From: Porticoccaceae bacterium UBA1117 | GTDB taxonomy: Bacteria > Pseudomonadota > Gammaproteobacteria > Pseudomonadales > Porticoccaceae | Reading direction: 5' to 3' | Assembly: GCA_002313335.1 (NCBI GenBank) | Contig: DCBC01000003.1 | Location: forward strand, 14,092 to 26,252 | Length of the DNA: 12,161 bases | Position numbers and translations under genes: made by a program | In this document: piece by piece, positions 1 to 6,592 of the stretch | Layout: each line of letters opens with the position of its first letter | Position numbering within the stretch: the stretch's first letter is position 1 | The notes under the pieces: generated by a model | Seen by the model: only the letters and a program-made list of their open reading frames with translations | Told to the model about the DNA's origin: nothing | The model's database searches: none

Positions 1-907
1 AGGGATGCACCAGCTCTAACTCTTTCGCATGCAATGCTTGGCGTCCGAATGCTTTGATGCAGTCCTGCAGCTCTGCGGATGCGCCCTTGTGAAGCCGCAG
101 TCTTCCAGCATAGACATCATCACCAACAATTGGATGTCTAACGTGAGCCATATGTACTCTAATTTGATGAGTTCTACCCGTTTCCAATTTCAGGCGCAAA
201 TGACTGTGGCCGTCAAAACGGTCAATAACCTTATAGTGGGTTCGCGCCTCTTTACCATCACTGATAACTGCCATCTTAGTACGCTGTTTGGCATGCCGGC
301 CCACAGGCTGATCTACCGTACCTCCAGCAATAACCACACCAGTGACAACCGCTTCATATTCTCGCCTGACCGATCTTGCCTGCAGCTGCGCAACCAAATT
401 GGTGTGCGCCTGCAATGTCTTGGCCACTACCATTAAGCCAGTCGTATCTTTATCCAGCCGATGAACGATGCCAGCACGCGGCACTGATATTAAACTGGGA
501 CAGTGATGCAGCAAGGCATTTAAAACCGTGCCAGAGTAATTTCCAGCGGCTGGATGAACTACAAAATTAGCGGATTTATTAATCACTAAAATGGTGTCAT
601 CCTCAAAAACGATATCCAAGGGAATATCTTCTGCCTGCCAGTCTCCCTCTGGCGCCAGTTCTGTACTCAAACTTAAAGCCTCGCCGCCAAGCACCTTATA
701 TTTTGGCGCCTGCTGCTGACCGTCTACCAACAGGTGTCCCTGTTTGATCCACTGCTGTAGTCTGGCTCTTGAAAAGTCAGAGAACAGTTCCGCGGCAACC
801 TGATCAAAACGTCGTCCAATATCAACCGCTGGCACATCTGCCTGTTGTTCAATGCGCTCACCAGTGACGGACTCAACGCCTACATTTTTATTTATTTCAT
901 CAATCAC
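1..907 (-). CDS. rluD: 23S rRNA pseudouridine synthase RluD (3' end beyond window)
   Basis: RluD isomerises uridines in helix 69 of 23S rRNA (1911/1915/1917 in E. coli) to pseudouridine, late in 50S assembly. I translated the minus strand by hand. There are 302 codons without a stop, and the frame continues past base 1. An S4-type RNA-binding region covers about residues 30-75 (GRRFDQVAAELFSDFSRARL, then KVLGGE). The catalytic core has the family signature RAGIVHRLDKDTTGL, with the presumed nucleophile Asp152. Further on are GRTHQIRVHMAH and RQALHA. The only sensible start is GTG at 907, because upstream codons reach a stop and no ATG lies in the N-terminal region; a weak GGAA lies about 10 bases upstream. 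The N-terminus is about 14 residues longer than E. coli RluD. It is divergent from bamD, the usual gammaproteobacterial arrangement. pgeF is often next downstream but is not in the window. Confidence 0.95.
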   Translation of the reverse strand, partial: MIDEINKNVGVESVTGERIEQQADVPAVDIGRRFDQVAAELFSDFSRARLQQWIKQGHLLVDGQQQAPKYKVLGGEALSLSTELAPEGDWQAEDIPLDIVFEDDTILVINKSANFVVHPAAGNYSGTVLNALLHHCPSLISVPRAGIVHRLDKDTTGLMVVAKTLQAHTNLVAQLQARSVRREYEAVVTGVVIAGGTVDQPVGRHAKQRTKMAVISDGKEARTHYKVIDRFDGHSHLRLKLETGRTHQIRVHMAHVRHPIVGDDVYAGRLRLHKGASAELQDCIKAFGRQALHAKELELVHP

Positions 908-981
908 TAAACTTATTCCAAATTAGTCGCTCTAAAGAACGCGGGCCAAAGCTCTGAAGAGCCCTTAAAAACGAAGATTTA

Positions 982-1010
982 TTGGTTTAGCCAATTCGCT
1001 GTGTTTAAAT
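982..1010 (+). promoter_or_regulatory. weak candidate promoter for bamD
   Basis: TTGGTT (982-987) and TTAAAT (1005-1010) are spaced by 17 bases and lie about 50 bases upstream of the bamD start. The -35 box matches the sigma-70 consensus at only 3 of 6 positions and the -10 box at 4 of 6. An inverted repeat, ATTGG-5-CCAAT (981-995), overlaps the -35 box. Because the region is shared with divergent rluD, the boxes may be chance. This is a pattern match only. Confidence 0.25.
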
Positions 1011-1061
1011 AGCGCCCAGCCAGTCATTTAGCTTGGCAGCTCCTTTATCTGAGAATATTAC

Positions 1062-2054
1062 ATGAAAAACCTATCGCTGATGTTGTTGATTTTAAGTTTG
1101 TCGCTTACCTCGGGATGCTCCTGGATGGGGTTTGGTGATGATGAACCAGCTGAAGAAGAAAGCGCAGGCCTAACAGAAAAAGACTTTTACGATAAAATTC
1201 AGTCCAGTCTTAATGCTAGCAACTGGAATGTGGCGATTAGTAACTTACAACTATTGGAATCTCAATTCCCATTCGGTAAATATGCAGAGCAAGGGCAACT
1301 GGAACTCATTTACGCGCACTATAAGTCTGGTGATTATGAATCAAGCATCGCTTCATCTGACCGGTTTGTTCGGCTGCATCCCCAGCATCCGAATGTCGAT
1401 TATGCTTTTTACGTAAAAGGGCTATCTCAAATATCACAAACTACCAGCTTCTTCGATAGCTTTGTTCCAACAGACTCGAGTATGCGCGATATTGGTGAGG
1501 CCAGAACTGCCTTTGCCACCTTAACTGAATTGCTATCTAGATTTCCAAAGAGTCCTTACGCTGCAGACGCTCGCAAGCGTCTAGTAAACTTGCGTAATCA
1601 ACTGGCTAGAGCAGAGATTCATGTGGCCAATTACTACTTTGCCCGAAGTGCTTATTTAGCAGCCGCTAATCGAGGGCAATACGTGGTGCAGAATTTTCAA
1701 CAATCTCCTGCCGTGCCAGATGGTCTAGCGGTAATGGCTCAAGCGTACTACTTACTTGAAATGCAAGAGTTAGCTGACAATTCAGTTGAAATTTTGGCCG
1801 CCAACTATCCAGAGCATCCATCGCTGGATGAAAATGGGGTATTTGATTTTGAAAGGCGTCTCTTAGAGGGTCAAGACTCCTGGGTAGAGAAACTATCCTT
1901 TGGTTTGTTAAAACAAGCTAAACCGCCTAAATTTGATAGCCGTATGATCTATGACAAGATGACCCGCGAAGCGGAATTAGAAGGTAGCACACAAGACCAG
2001 AACAATGAAAAGCGATCTATTTGGAATAAACTGACCTTTGGATTGCTTGGATAA
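1062..2054 (+). CDS. bamD: BamD, outer-membrane assembly lipoprotein of the BAM complex
   Basis: BamD is the essential lipoprotein partner of BamA. It sits on the periplasmic face of the outer membrane and helps fold beta-barrel proteins. The signal peptide is clear: MKN, a hydrophobic run to residue 15, then the lipobox LTSGC with Cys19 as the lipidated residue. The body is helical with TPR-like content from about residue 38 to 255. Recognisable family stretches are ESQFPFGKYAEQGQLELIYA and FVRLHPQHPNVDYAFYVKGL. The protein is 330 residues, against about 245 in E. coli. The extra length is a C-terminal tail (about 265-330) that contains two similar segments, SWVEKLSFGLL (273-283) and SIWNKLTFGLL (319-329). 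A GAG about 10 bases before the ATG is a weak ribosome site. nadE begins 39 bases downstream, so the two are probably cotranscribed. Confidence 0.95.
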   Translation: MKNLSLMLLILSLSLTSGCSWMGFGDDEPAEEESAGLTEKDFYDKIQSSLNASNWNVAISNLQLLESQFPFGKYAEQGQLELIYAHYKSGDYESSIASSDRFVRLHPQHPNVDYAFYVKGLSQISQTTSFFDSFVPTDSSMRDIGEARTAFATLTELLSRFPKSPYAADARKRLVNLRNQLARAEIHVANYYFARSAYLAAANRGQYVVQNFQQSPAVPDGLAVMAQAYYLLEMQELADNSVEILAANYPEHPSLDENGVFDFERRLLEGQDSWVEKLSFGLLKQAKPPKFDSRMIYDKMTREAELEGSTQDQNNEKRSIWNKLTFGLLG

Positions 2055-2093
2055 AATTAAGGTTTGATAACCCAAAGTGAGTCGCATCGTAAA

Positions 2094-2924
2094 ATGAAAA
2101 AGCAAGATATTATCGCCGAAATGCGGGTCCTTCCCGCTATTGATCCCGACTTTGAAATTTCGCATAGAGTCGCTTTCATCCAGAACCAACTGACCAATGC
2201 AGGTGCTAAAACACTGGTACTTGGTATTAGTGGTGGAGTAGATTCCTCAACCTGTGGTCGTCTGGCCCAACTAGCCGTTGACGGACTCAACGAACAACAC
2301 AACTGCACAGAGTATCGCTTTGCCGCGGTGCGTCTGCCCTATGGTACTCAGAAAGACGAAGATGATGCGCAAGTCTCCCTTGCTTTTATAAAACCCAGTC
2401 TAAGCCTAACCGTAAATATAAAAGACGGTGTTGATGCGATTAATGCCAGCGTCTGTGCAACGCTTAAAGATAACAATCTATTACCCAACGCAGACGCGGT
2501 TGATTTTGCCAAGGGCAACGTTAAGGCGCGGGCACGTATGGTGTCGCAGTATGAAATAGCCGGCATGCTCGGCGGCCTCGTGCTGGGTACCGACCACTCG
2601 GCTGAGAATATAACTGGGTTTTACACTAAGTTTGGTGATGGTGCCTGTGATTTGGCACCACTATTCGGTCTTAGTAAGCGCCAAGTACGTCTGCTGGCTA
2701 AAACTATGGGTGCGCCTGAAGCTCTGGTGACTAAAACGCCAACGGCAGATTTAGAGTGCTTGAGCCCGCAGAAAGAAGATGAACAAGTGCTCGGCCTCTC
2801 CTACGATGATATTGATGATTTCCTTGAGGGCAAAGCCGTCAGTTCTGAGGCAGAACAGCGGTTAGTGGCTATTTATACCAAAACTCAGCACAAGCGTTTG
2901 CCCATTGCCACGGTTTATGACTAA
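2094..2924 (+). CDS. nadE: ammonia-dependent NAD+ synthetase NadE
   Basis: NadE adenylates nicotinate adenine dinucleotide with ATP and amidates it with ammonia to give NAD+, the last step of NAD biosynthesis in the cytoplasm. The PP-loop [12 protein letters not shown] lies at about residues 42-53. [12 protein letters not shown] (165-176), FGDG (180-183) and KTPTADLE (214-221) are also family signatures. No glutaminase domain is present, so this is the short form: 276 residues against 275 in E. coli. I chose ATG 2094 because its N-terminus ([10 protein letters not shown]) aligns in length with E. coli NadE. A TTG at 2064 in the same frame would add ten residues, but its AAGG is almost adjacent to the start codon. 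It follows bamD by 39 bases and converges on the minor-pilin operon, with only four bases between the stop codons. Confidence 0.94.
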   Translation: MKKQDIIAEMRVLPAIDPDFEISHRVAFIQNQLTNAGAKTLVLGISGGVDSSTCGRLAQLAVDGLNEQHNCTEYRFAAVRLPYGTQKDEDDAQVSLAFIKPSLSLTVNIKDGVDAINASVCATLKDNNLLPNADAVDFAKGNVKARARMVSQYEIAGMLGGLVLGTDHSAENITGFYTKFGDGACDLAPLFGLSKRQVRLLAKTMGAPEALVTKTPTADLECLSPQKEDEQVLGLSYDDIDDFLEGKAVSSEAEQRLVAIYTKTQHKRLPIATVYD

Positions 2925-2928
2925 ATTT

Positions 2929-3513
2929 TTAATCAATCTCCAGATAAGAATAAAGTACTTTTTTCTGCCCATTTGTCGGCAAGTCTGTATCTTCAGCGTT
3001 CTCCCCCATGGTGAGTTCAGTTACACCACAGTCTGCGTGGATCGGTGAGCCTATGGTCGTTGAATTGGTTCCATCACCGCGATACTTGAGGCCTTTTACG
3101 GCCGTTGCCGTTGCACCAGAGTTTGGGTCAGTCGCTGTAACACGGATTTCCATATGAGAGTAATAGTCACCCTTACCCGCATGCGTTTTAGTAACGCATG
3201 CCTCCGCTGGGGTTCCCTGCCCCATGCTAAAGCCGAATGTCTCAAAATTAGCACCTGTTGGCATCGTCCGTGATGGATAGTTGTCTACTAAAAAATTAAC
3301 CGCGTTTTCTGCAACCATCTCAGCCTCAAATTGCCGCTGCTGGTTTCCTGCAATCTGTAAGTTCACATTGGTTGATGAGACCGCGCTAATGGCCAGTAGC
3401 GTTACAACCAGCAGAATAACCAAAGTCAGCGGTAACAGCGCACCTGTCTGCCGATGACTGGACTGCATTTGCACCCCTGGATTAGCATAAGTTATAGCCT
3501 CGTTCTTGTTCAT
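2929..3513 (-). CDS. pilX: type IV pilus minor pilin PilX
   Basis: This is the last gene of the minor-pilin cluster. PilX is thought to sit near the pilus tip with FimU, PilV, PilW and PilE and to prime assembly. I recognise the PilX-type N-terminus, QTG followed by ALLPLTLVILLVVTLLAIS, with presumed prepilin-peptidase cleavage after Gly24. Position +5 of the mature protein is Leu, not Glu. Lack of Glu5 is, to my knowledge, common in PilX and in GspK-like pseudopilins. Two cysteines (106 and 162) could form a disulfide. The start at 3513 is favoured by a near-perfect AAGGAGG five bases upstream. A further in-frame ATG at 3468, also after AGGGG, would give a shorter leader. The stop is four bases from the nadE stop on the opposite strand. 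No pilY1 follows, although pilX is usually followed by it. Confidence 0.8.
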   Translation of the reverse strand: MNKNEAITYANPGVQMQSSHRQTGALLPLTLVILLVVTLLAISAVSSTNVNLQIAGNQQRQFEAEMVAENAVNFLVDNYPSRTMPTGANFETFGFSMGQGTPAEACVTKTHAGKGDYYSHMEIRVTATDPNSGATATAVKGLKYRGDGTNSTTIGSPIHADCGVTELTMGENAEDTDLPTNGQKKVLYSYLEID

Positions 3514-3549
3514 AAATGCCTCCTTGCACTTTTTACACTTACTCATTCA

Positions 3550-4428
3550 TTAATATTGGTTGCCAACCGCAACTACAAAACTAAATAGCCGCCGTTTTTT
3601 TTTATCATTAAAGGTAACGTTTAACTTATCAGCATATTGGTATTTTTTAGCATCAGGTTGACTGACTGTCTCTCCACTGATTAACAAAGATACCGTCACC
3701 GTTTTCACATTTTGCCAATCAGAATAGTTGGTGTTTGCAGGGGTCGTAGTAAACGTATCTGCAATATTGTCAGCATCTGTATCTATGCCGTATTCCAGTT
3801 GAAAATCATCAACTCCTTCAATTAAGGGCTCGTGCACTATTGCACCATTGACCAGACGTCGGCGCTTGAAATTGTTGTCACTGTCAACGTAGTAAACATC
3901 TTGATAAAACTCATAAATTGGCGCGGAAGTGATGCCATCCATTTCCGTCAAAGTAAAGTTGGCTGCTGCACCAGTTTCAAGAATGACGTCGTCAAAATTA
4001 CTTTGAATATAGTGCTGAGCGGCTACTAAACTTGAGGCAACAGTGGTGCTGGCTCGGCGAATCATGAGTATATCGGAATCAGCTAATAGATCTGAATTAC
4101 CGCACAGACTCGTTTCATTATTTAAACCAAAAACGGGCGTGGTCAAATGCCTTTTGGTTGGTGTAGTAGTACACCAATCGGTTTGAGGGGAGTCAGGGAT
4201 AATAACTTTGCCACTTGTAATGCGTCCATAGAACCCAGCATGTTTGATTTCGCGCTTTAATAAGTAACCAAGATAAACACCCTTTTCGATAACGTCTCCG
4301 GTGGCTAATATATCCTGGTTGCTTCGCATTACATTCAGAGAAACATTGAGTACAACCCAAGATATGGCAATTCCAAGTGCCAACGAGATCATTAGTTCGA
4401 TCAACGTAAATCCAGATTGTCTTTTCAT
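3550..4428 (-). CDS. pilW: type IV pilus minor pilin PilW
   Basis: PilW is a membrane-anchored minor pilin of the type IV pilus priming/tip complex. The class III leader is short and typical: MKRQSG, then FTLIELMISLALGIAI, with cleavage expected after Gly6 and Glu at mature position 5 (residue 11). The conserved PilW segment LLKREIKHAGFYG follows at about residues 54-66. The globular part holds Cys84 and Cys107, a possible disulfide. The 292-residue length fits the family. It lies 49 bases downstream of pilV and 36 bases upstream of pilX. The ribosome site is weak, with GAG about 14 bases before the ATG, so translation may depend on coupling with upstream genes. Confidence 0.85.
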   Translation of the reverse strand: MKRQSGFTLIELMISLALGIAISWVVLNVSLNVMRSNQDILATGDVIEKGVYLGYLLKREIKHAGFYGRITSGKVIIPDSPQTDWCTTTPTKRHLTTPVFGLNNETSLCGNSDLLADSDILMIRRASTTVASSLVAAQHYIQSNFDDVILETGAAANFTLTEMDGITSAPIYEFYQDVYYVDSDNNFKRRRLVNGAIVHEPLIEGVDDFQLEYGIDTDADNIADTFTTTPANTNYSDWQNVKTVTVSLLISGETVSQPDAKKYQYADKLNVTFNDKKKRRLFSFVVAVGNQY

Positions 4429-4477
4429 AATGTTGTTTACTCAGCTGTTACTTTATCAACTGACCCGTCTCTATGGT

Positions 4478-5482
4478 TCAGCTCGCTATAGTCTCACCAG
4501 TTACTGGGAGAGACTCACCTGCGCTGAGGGCAGTGACCATTGAACTTAGCAGAGTAGTGCTAGACCACATGGGATCTACAAGAAGAGGTACAGGTGAAGG
4601 TATAAATGTAAACCAATTACAACCTGCTGGCTCAAGATGCTCGGTGCCATCCATTATGATAAGATCCTCAAAGGCACTCGTTGGCGTCCTCCATAAATGG
4701 CCGCCACTACTGACTACTCCGCGGACTTTGGCAGAGCCAGAGACCACTAAATGTCCCCCCGACCTGACAATAACCCATACGTCAATCGGCTCAGACCGTA
4801 GAACATGAGCCACCTGATTTGCTTGAATCTCATACTCGCCATCCGATAAATTTTGATACCCAACCTGCACAGTCGCAGCAGGCGGTCGTTCAGAGCAAGC
4901 CATAGAGGAACTAGGCAAATCCATGGGATAAACATCTAAAGACACCAAACGATGATAGCCAGAATCCCCATACTCCTCAAAACCACAGCTTTCTGACATT
5001 CCACCTGCAGCAGTTTTTTGAAAACCCTTCCAGGCAACTGATACCGTGTATTTTGCTGGTGTTCCGGTCGATGGCACTGCCGCGGTATAGTTAATGCACC
5101 CGTGACCATTTTTAATGCTACCAATCTTAGCGTCACTAATTTCCTCACGAGTACCTTTAAGATCTTTATGCCACTCTTTAACACTATTGCCTCCCGAATC
5201 ACATGGATGATTCGAAGTGCCATGACCACTACCGATATCAAAAGATGCCGTTAAATTGCAATCTGCGCCTATTCCAGGGTTAGCTTTTATTTGCTCAGCC
5301 ATATTGCTTGCGATCATCGTCGCATAGGCTCGTTGGGTGACCTCAAGATTCGCTATTTGAGTACGATTTTGTAGTTCGATAACACCTAATAGTCCAATCG
5401 CAGTAATAACTAAGGTCACCAGCACTTCAACTAACGTAAACCCTTTTGTTAACTGCATTCTCAAGAAGCGCGCTTTTGGCAT
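4478..5482 (-). CDS. pilV: type IV pilus minor pilin PilV with a long C-terminal extension
   Basis: Residues 1-14 are the leader, ending LTKG before FTLVEVLVTLVI, with Glu19 at mature position 5. The usual PilV body follows, and its normal C-terminal signature SCGFEEYGD...YHRLVSLDVYP ends near residue 186. Typical PilV proteins, as I know them, stop about here. This one continues for about 149 residues to 334. The extension has SGGHL at 241-245 and again at 259-263, then DGTEHL, in segments of about 18 residues rich in beta-branched residues and Gly, plus Cys196 and Cys288. I do not recognise the domain. A small beta-roll or beta-helix is an inference. Start choice: the ATG at 5497 overlaps the fimU stop, but AGGAG seven bases before the ATG at 5482 favours the latter. 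Its product is predicted to be exported and exposed at the pilus tip. Confidence 0.82.
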   Translation of the reverse strand: MPKARFLRMQLTKGFTLVEVLVTLVITAIGLLGVIELQNRTQIANLEVTQRAYATMIASNMAEQIKANPGIGADCNLTASFDIGSGHGTSNHPCDSGGNSVKEWHKDLKGTREEISDAKIGSIKNGHGCINYTAAVPSTGTPAKYTVSVAWKGFQKTAAGGMSESCGFEEYGDSGYHRLVSLDVYPMDLPSSSMACSERPPAATVQVGYQNLSDGEYEIQANQVAHVLRSEPIDVWVIVRSGGHLVVSGSAKVRGVVSSGGHLWRTPTSAFEDLIIMDGTEHLEPAGCNWFTFIPSPVPLLVDPMWSSTTLLSSMVTALSAGESLPVTGETIAS

Positions 5483-5493
5483 GGTTTTTCTCC

Positions 5494-6042
5494 TCATGTT
5501 TCTGGCTCGGTGATTACTGCCGAACCTGCTTTATTGACAAAGACACAATACTCAGTGACATTGTTACTACTATTGACGTCTGAAAAACATAACTCTTTCG
5601 TCTCTTCATTCTCTACACGGCCTGTCTTGCCAACCAACACAAGACCTTCGTCGTGACCAGTTAACTCAATACTGCCAGCTTCAATCTTATGCGCTAATTT
5701 TATGGTAACTTTGCCACTTTTGTTGTTGTAAACATGCCAGCCGTCAGACATCTTTTTCCATGATTCTCCTTTACCGGTAGCGTTGGGAGTCTTGGAAGTT
5801 TTGTCAATTTGTCTTATATATGTCTTTAGCCCTGTTTTTCTCGCTTCAGAACGCGCTAATGCAATCGCAATTTTAAAATTAGTGGCCGCTGCTTTGACCC
5901 TTTGCTGGCTAACCATTTGACTGAAATTGGGGACTGCAATTGACACTAGAATACCTGCAATACCAATCACTATGAGAAGCTCGATAAGTGTGAAGCCATT
6001 GTGCGGCTTCGTTAAATTTCCTGAAGGGTTTTTATAAGCCAT
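5494..6042 (-). CDS. fimU: type IV pilus minor pilin FimU (GspH/FimT-like)
   Basis: This is a GspH-type minor pilin, thought to link the tip complex to the major pilin shaft. The leader ends KPHNG and is followed by FTLIELLIVIGIAGILVSIA, with Glu21 at mature position 5. VPNFSQMVSQQRVKAAATNF and the stretch IALARSEARKTG are the usual FimT/FimU helix. A C-terminal Cys152/Cys166 pair could form a disulfide loop. The start at 6042 overlaps the pilE stop as TAATG, with GGGA eight bases upstream. An ATG six bases further up (6048) is possible but too close to that GGGA. The gene overlaps its upstream neighbour and nearly overlaps pilV downstream, so translation is probably coupled. The symbol is assigned from position just before pilV. 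The family members FimT and FimU are hard to tell apart by sequence. Confidence 0.8.
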   Translation of the reverse strand: MAYKNPSGNLTKPHNGFTLIELLIVIGIAGILVSIAVPNFSQMVSQQRVKAAATNFKIAIALARSEARKTGLKTYIRQIDKTSKTPNATGKGESWKKMSDGWHVYNNKSGKVTIKLAHKIEAGSIELTGHDEGLVLVGKTGRVENEETKELCFSDVNSSNNVTEYCVFVNKAGSAVITEPET

Positions 6043-6443
6043 TACCATGTTCCCGTTTTTAAGCCGGTATTAGTAATTGATAAATAACCGTCATTTTTCT
6101 GAATACTGCTTGTCAGCGGGGTGGCTGTTATCGTAAAGCTAGAAGAGGTTGTGTCTGTGATGGGAAGAAAAGTAATATCATAATAGGTAGAGACATTTGC
6201 GGAAGTGCTAACCAGACTATTAATAGCGTCTTTGTGAGCATAACCATTACCATTATTAGCCAAAAAATACTGATGTTGAACGCTAGTCGCTTCGAGTAAA
6301 AACTGCTGTGCGGCTGCCCGGTTGGCTTTGACCAAATATTGTTGGTAACTGGGATAGACAATGGAGGCCAATATACCAATAATCGTGATGACGACTAAAA
6401 TTTCTACTAGTGTGAATCCAGACTTACGTTGCACGACATCCAT
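6042..6443 (-). CDS. pilE: type IV pilus minor pilin PilE
   Basis: The product has 133 residues with leader MDVVQRKSG followed by FTLVEILVVITIIGILASIV, with Glu14 at mature position 5. The helix continues with YPSYQQYLVKANRAAAQQFL. The tail SITNTGLKTGTW resembles the KTG-x-W ending of minor pilin PilE in Pseudomonas and Xanthomonas clusters. There are no cysteines, so the usual pilin disulfide is absent. The start at 6443 is set by AGGAG seven bases upstream. The frame is open further upstream to 6563, but that would place about 40 residues before the leader, which prepilin peptidase substrates do not normally have. In the Pseudomonas cluster pilE is last, after pilY1 and pilY2. Here it lies between fimT and fimU and overlaps fimU by one base. 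Confidence 0.83.
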   Translation of the reverse strand: MDVVQRKSGFTLVEILVVITIIGILASIVYPSYQQYLVKANRAAAQQFLLEATSVQHQYFLANNGNGYAHKDAINSLVSTSANVSTYYDITFLPITDTTSSSFTITATPLTSSIQKNDGYLSITNTGLKTGTW

Positions 6444-6475
6444 GTGCGCACTCCTAAATATTGCTTTTGTCAATT

Positions 6476-6493
6476 GTAGGAAAAAAAACCTAC
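6476..6493 (-). repeat. small hairpin with T8 loop in the pilE leader
   Basis: On the minus strand GTAGG, eight T and CCTAC form a five-base-pair stem with a homopolymer loop, about 33 bases before the pilE ATG. It lies in the 149-base gap between fimT and pilE. It could be a leader element or part of a weak terminator, but a stem this short may be chance. No convincing promoter is visible in the gap. Confidence 0.3.
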
Positions 6494-6592
6494 CTTTGGA
6501 TGAATTATTGAGTGAAAAACGTAAAATAATCGGATTAATTACTAAAATTGCGAGGCAGGTCACAGTTTCAGCATATTGGAAGCGTTAAAAAA

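Noticed and set aside
29..570. Plus-strand reading frames inside the rluD region
   Set aside because: The minus-strand frame encodes a clear RluD with all signature motifs, so these are antisense shadows.
3514..3546. pilX start at 3546 giving an N-terminal CKKCK motif
   Set aside because: There is an AAGGAGG five bases before the next ATG at 3513, so the cysteine-rich start is probably untranslated leader.
4478..5040. Possible frameshift or read-through creating the PilV extension
   Set aside because: The frame is open with no stop, the composition stays protein-like with a regular 18-residue repeat, and pilW follows at normal spacing. A frameshift is not indicated, though it cannot be excluded without relatives.
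6468..6473. Perfect TTGACA on the minus strand upstream of pilE
   Set aside because: The -10 position 17 bases on reads TGCGCA, and it would fall just before the start codon after the ribosome site. It is not a usable promoter.
6444..6563. Longer N-terminal reading frame for pilE starting at 6563
   Set aside because: It would put about 40 residues before the prepilin leader, and a strong AGGAG sits before the ATG at 6443.
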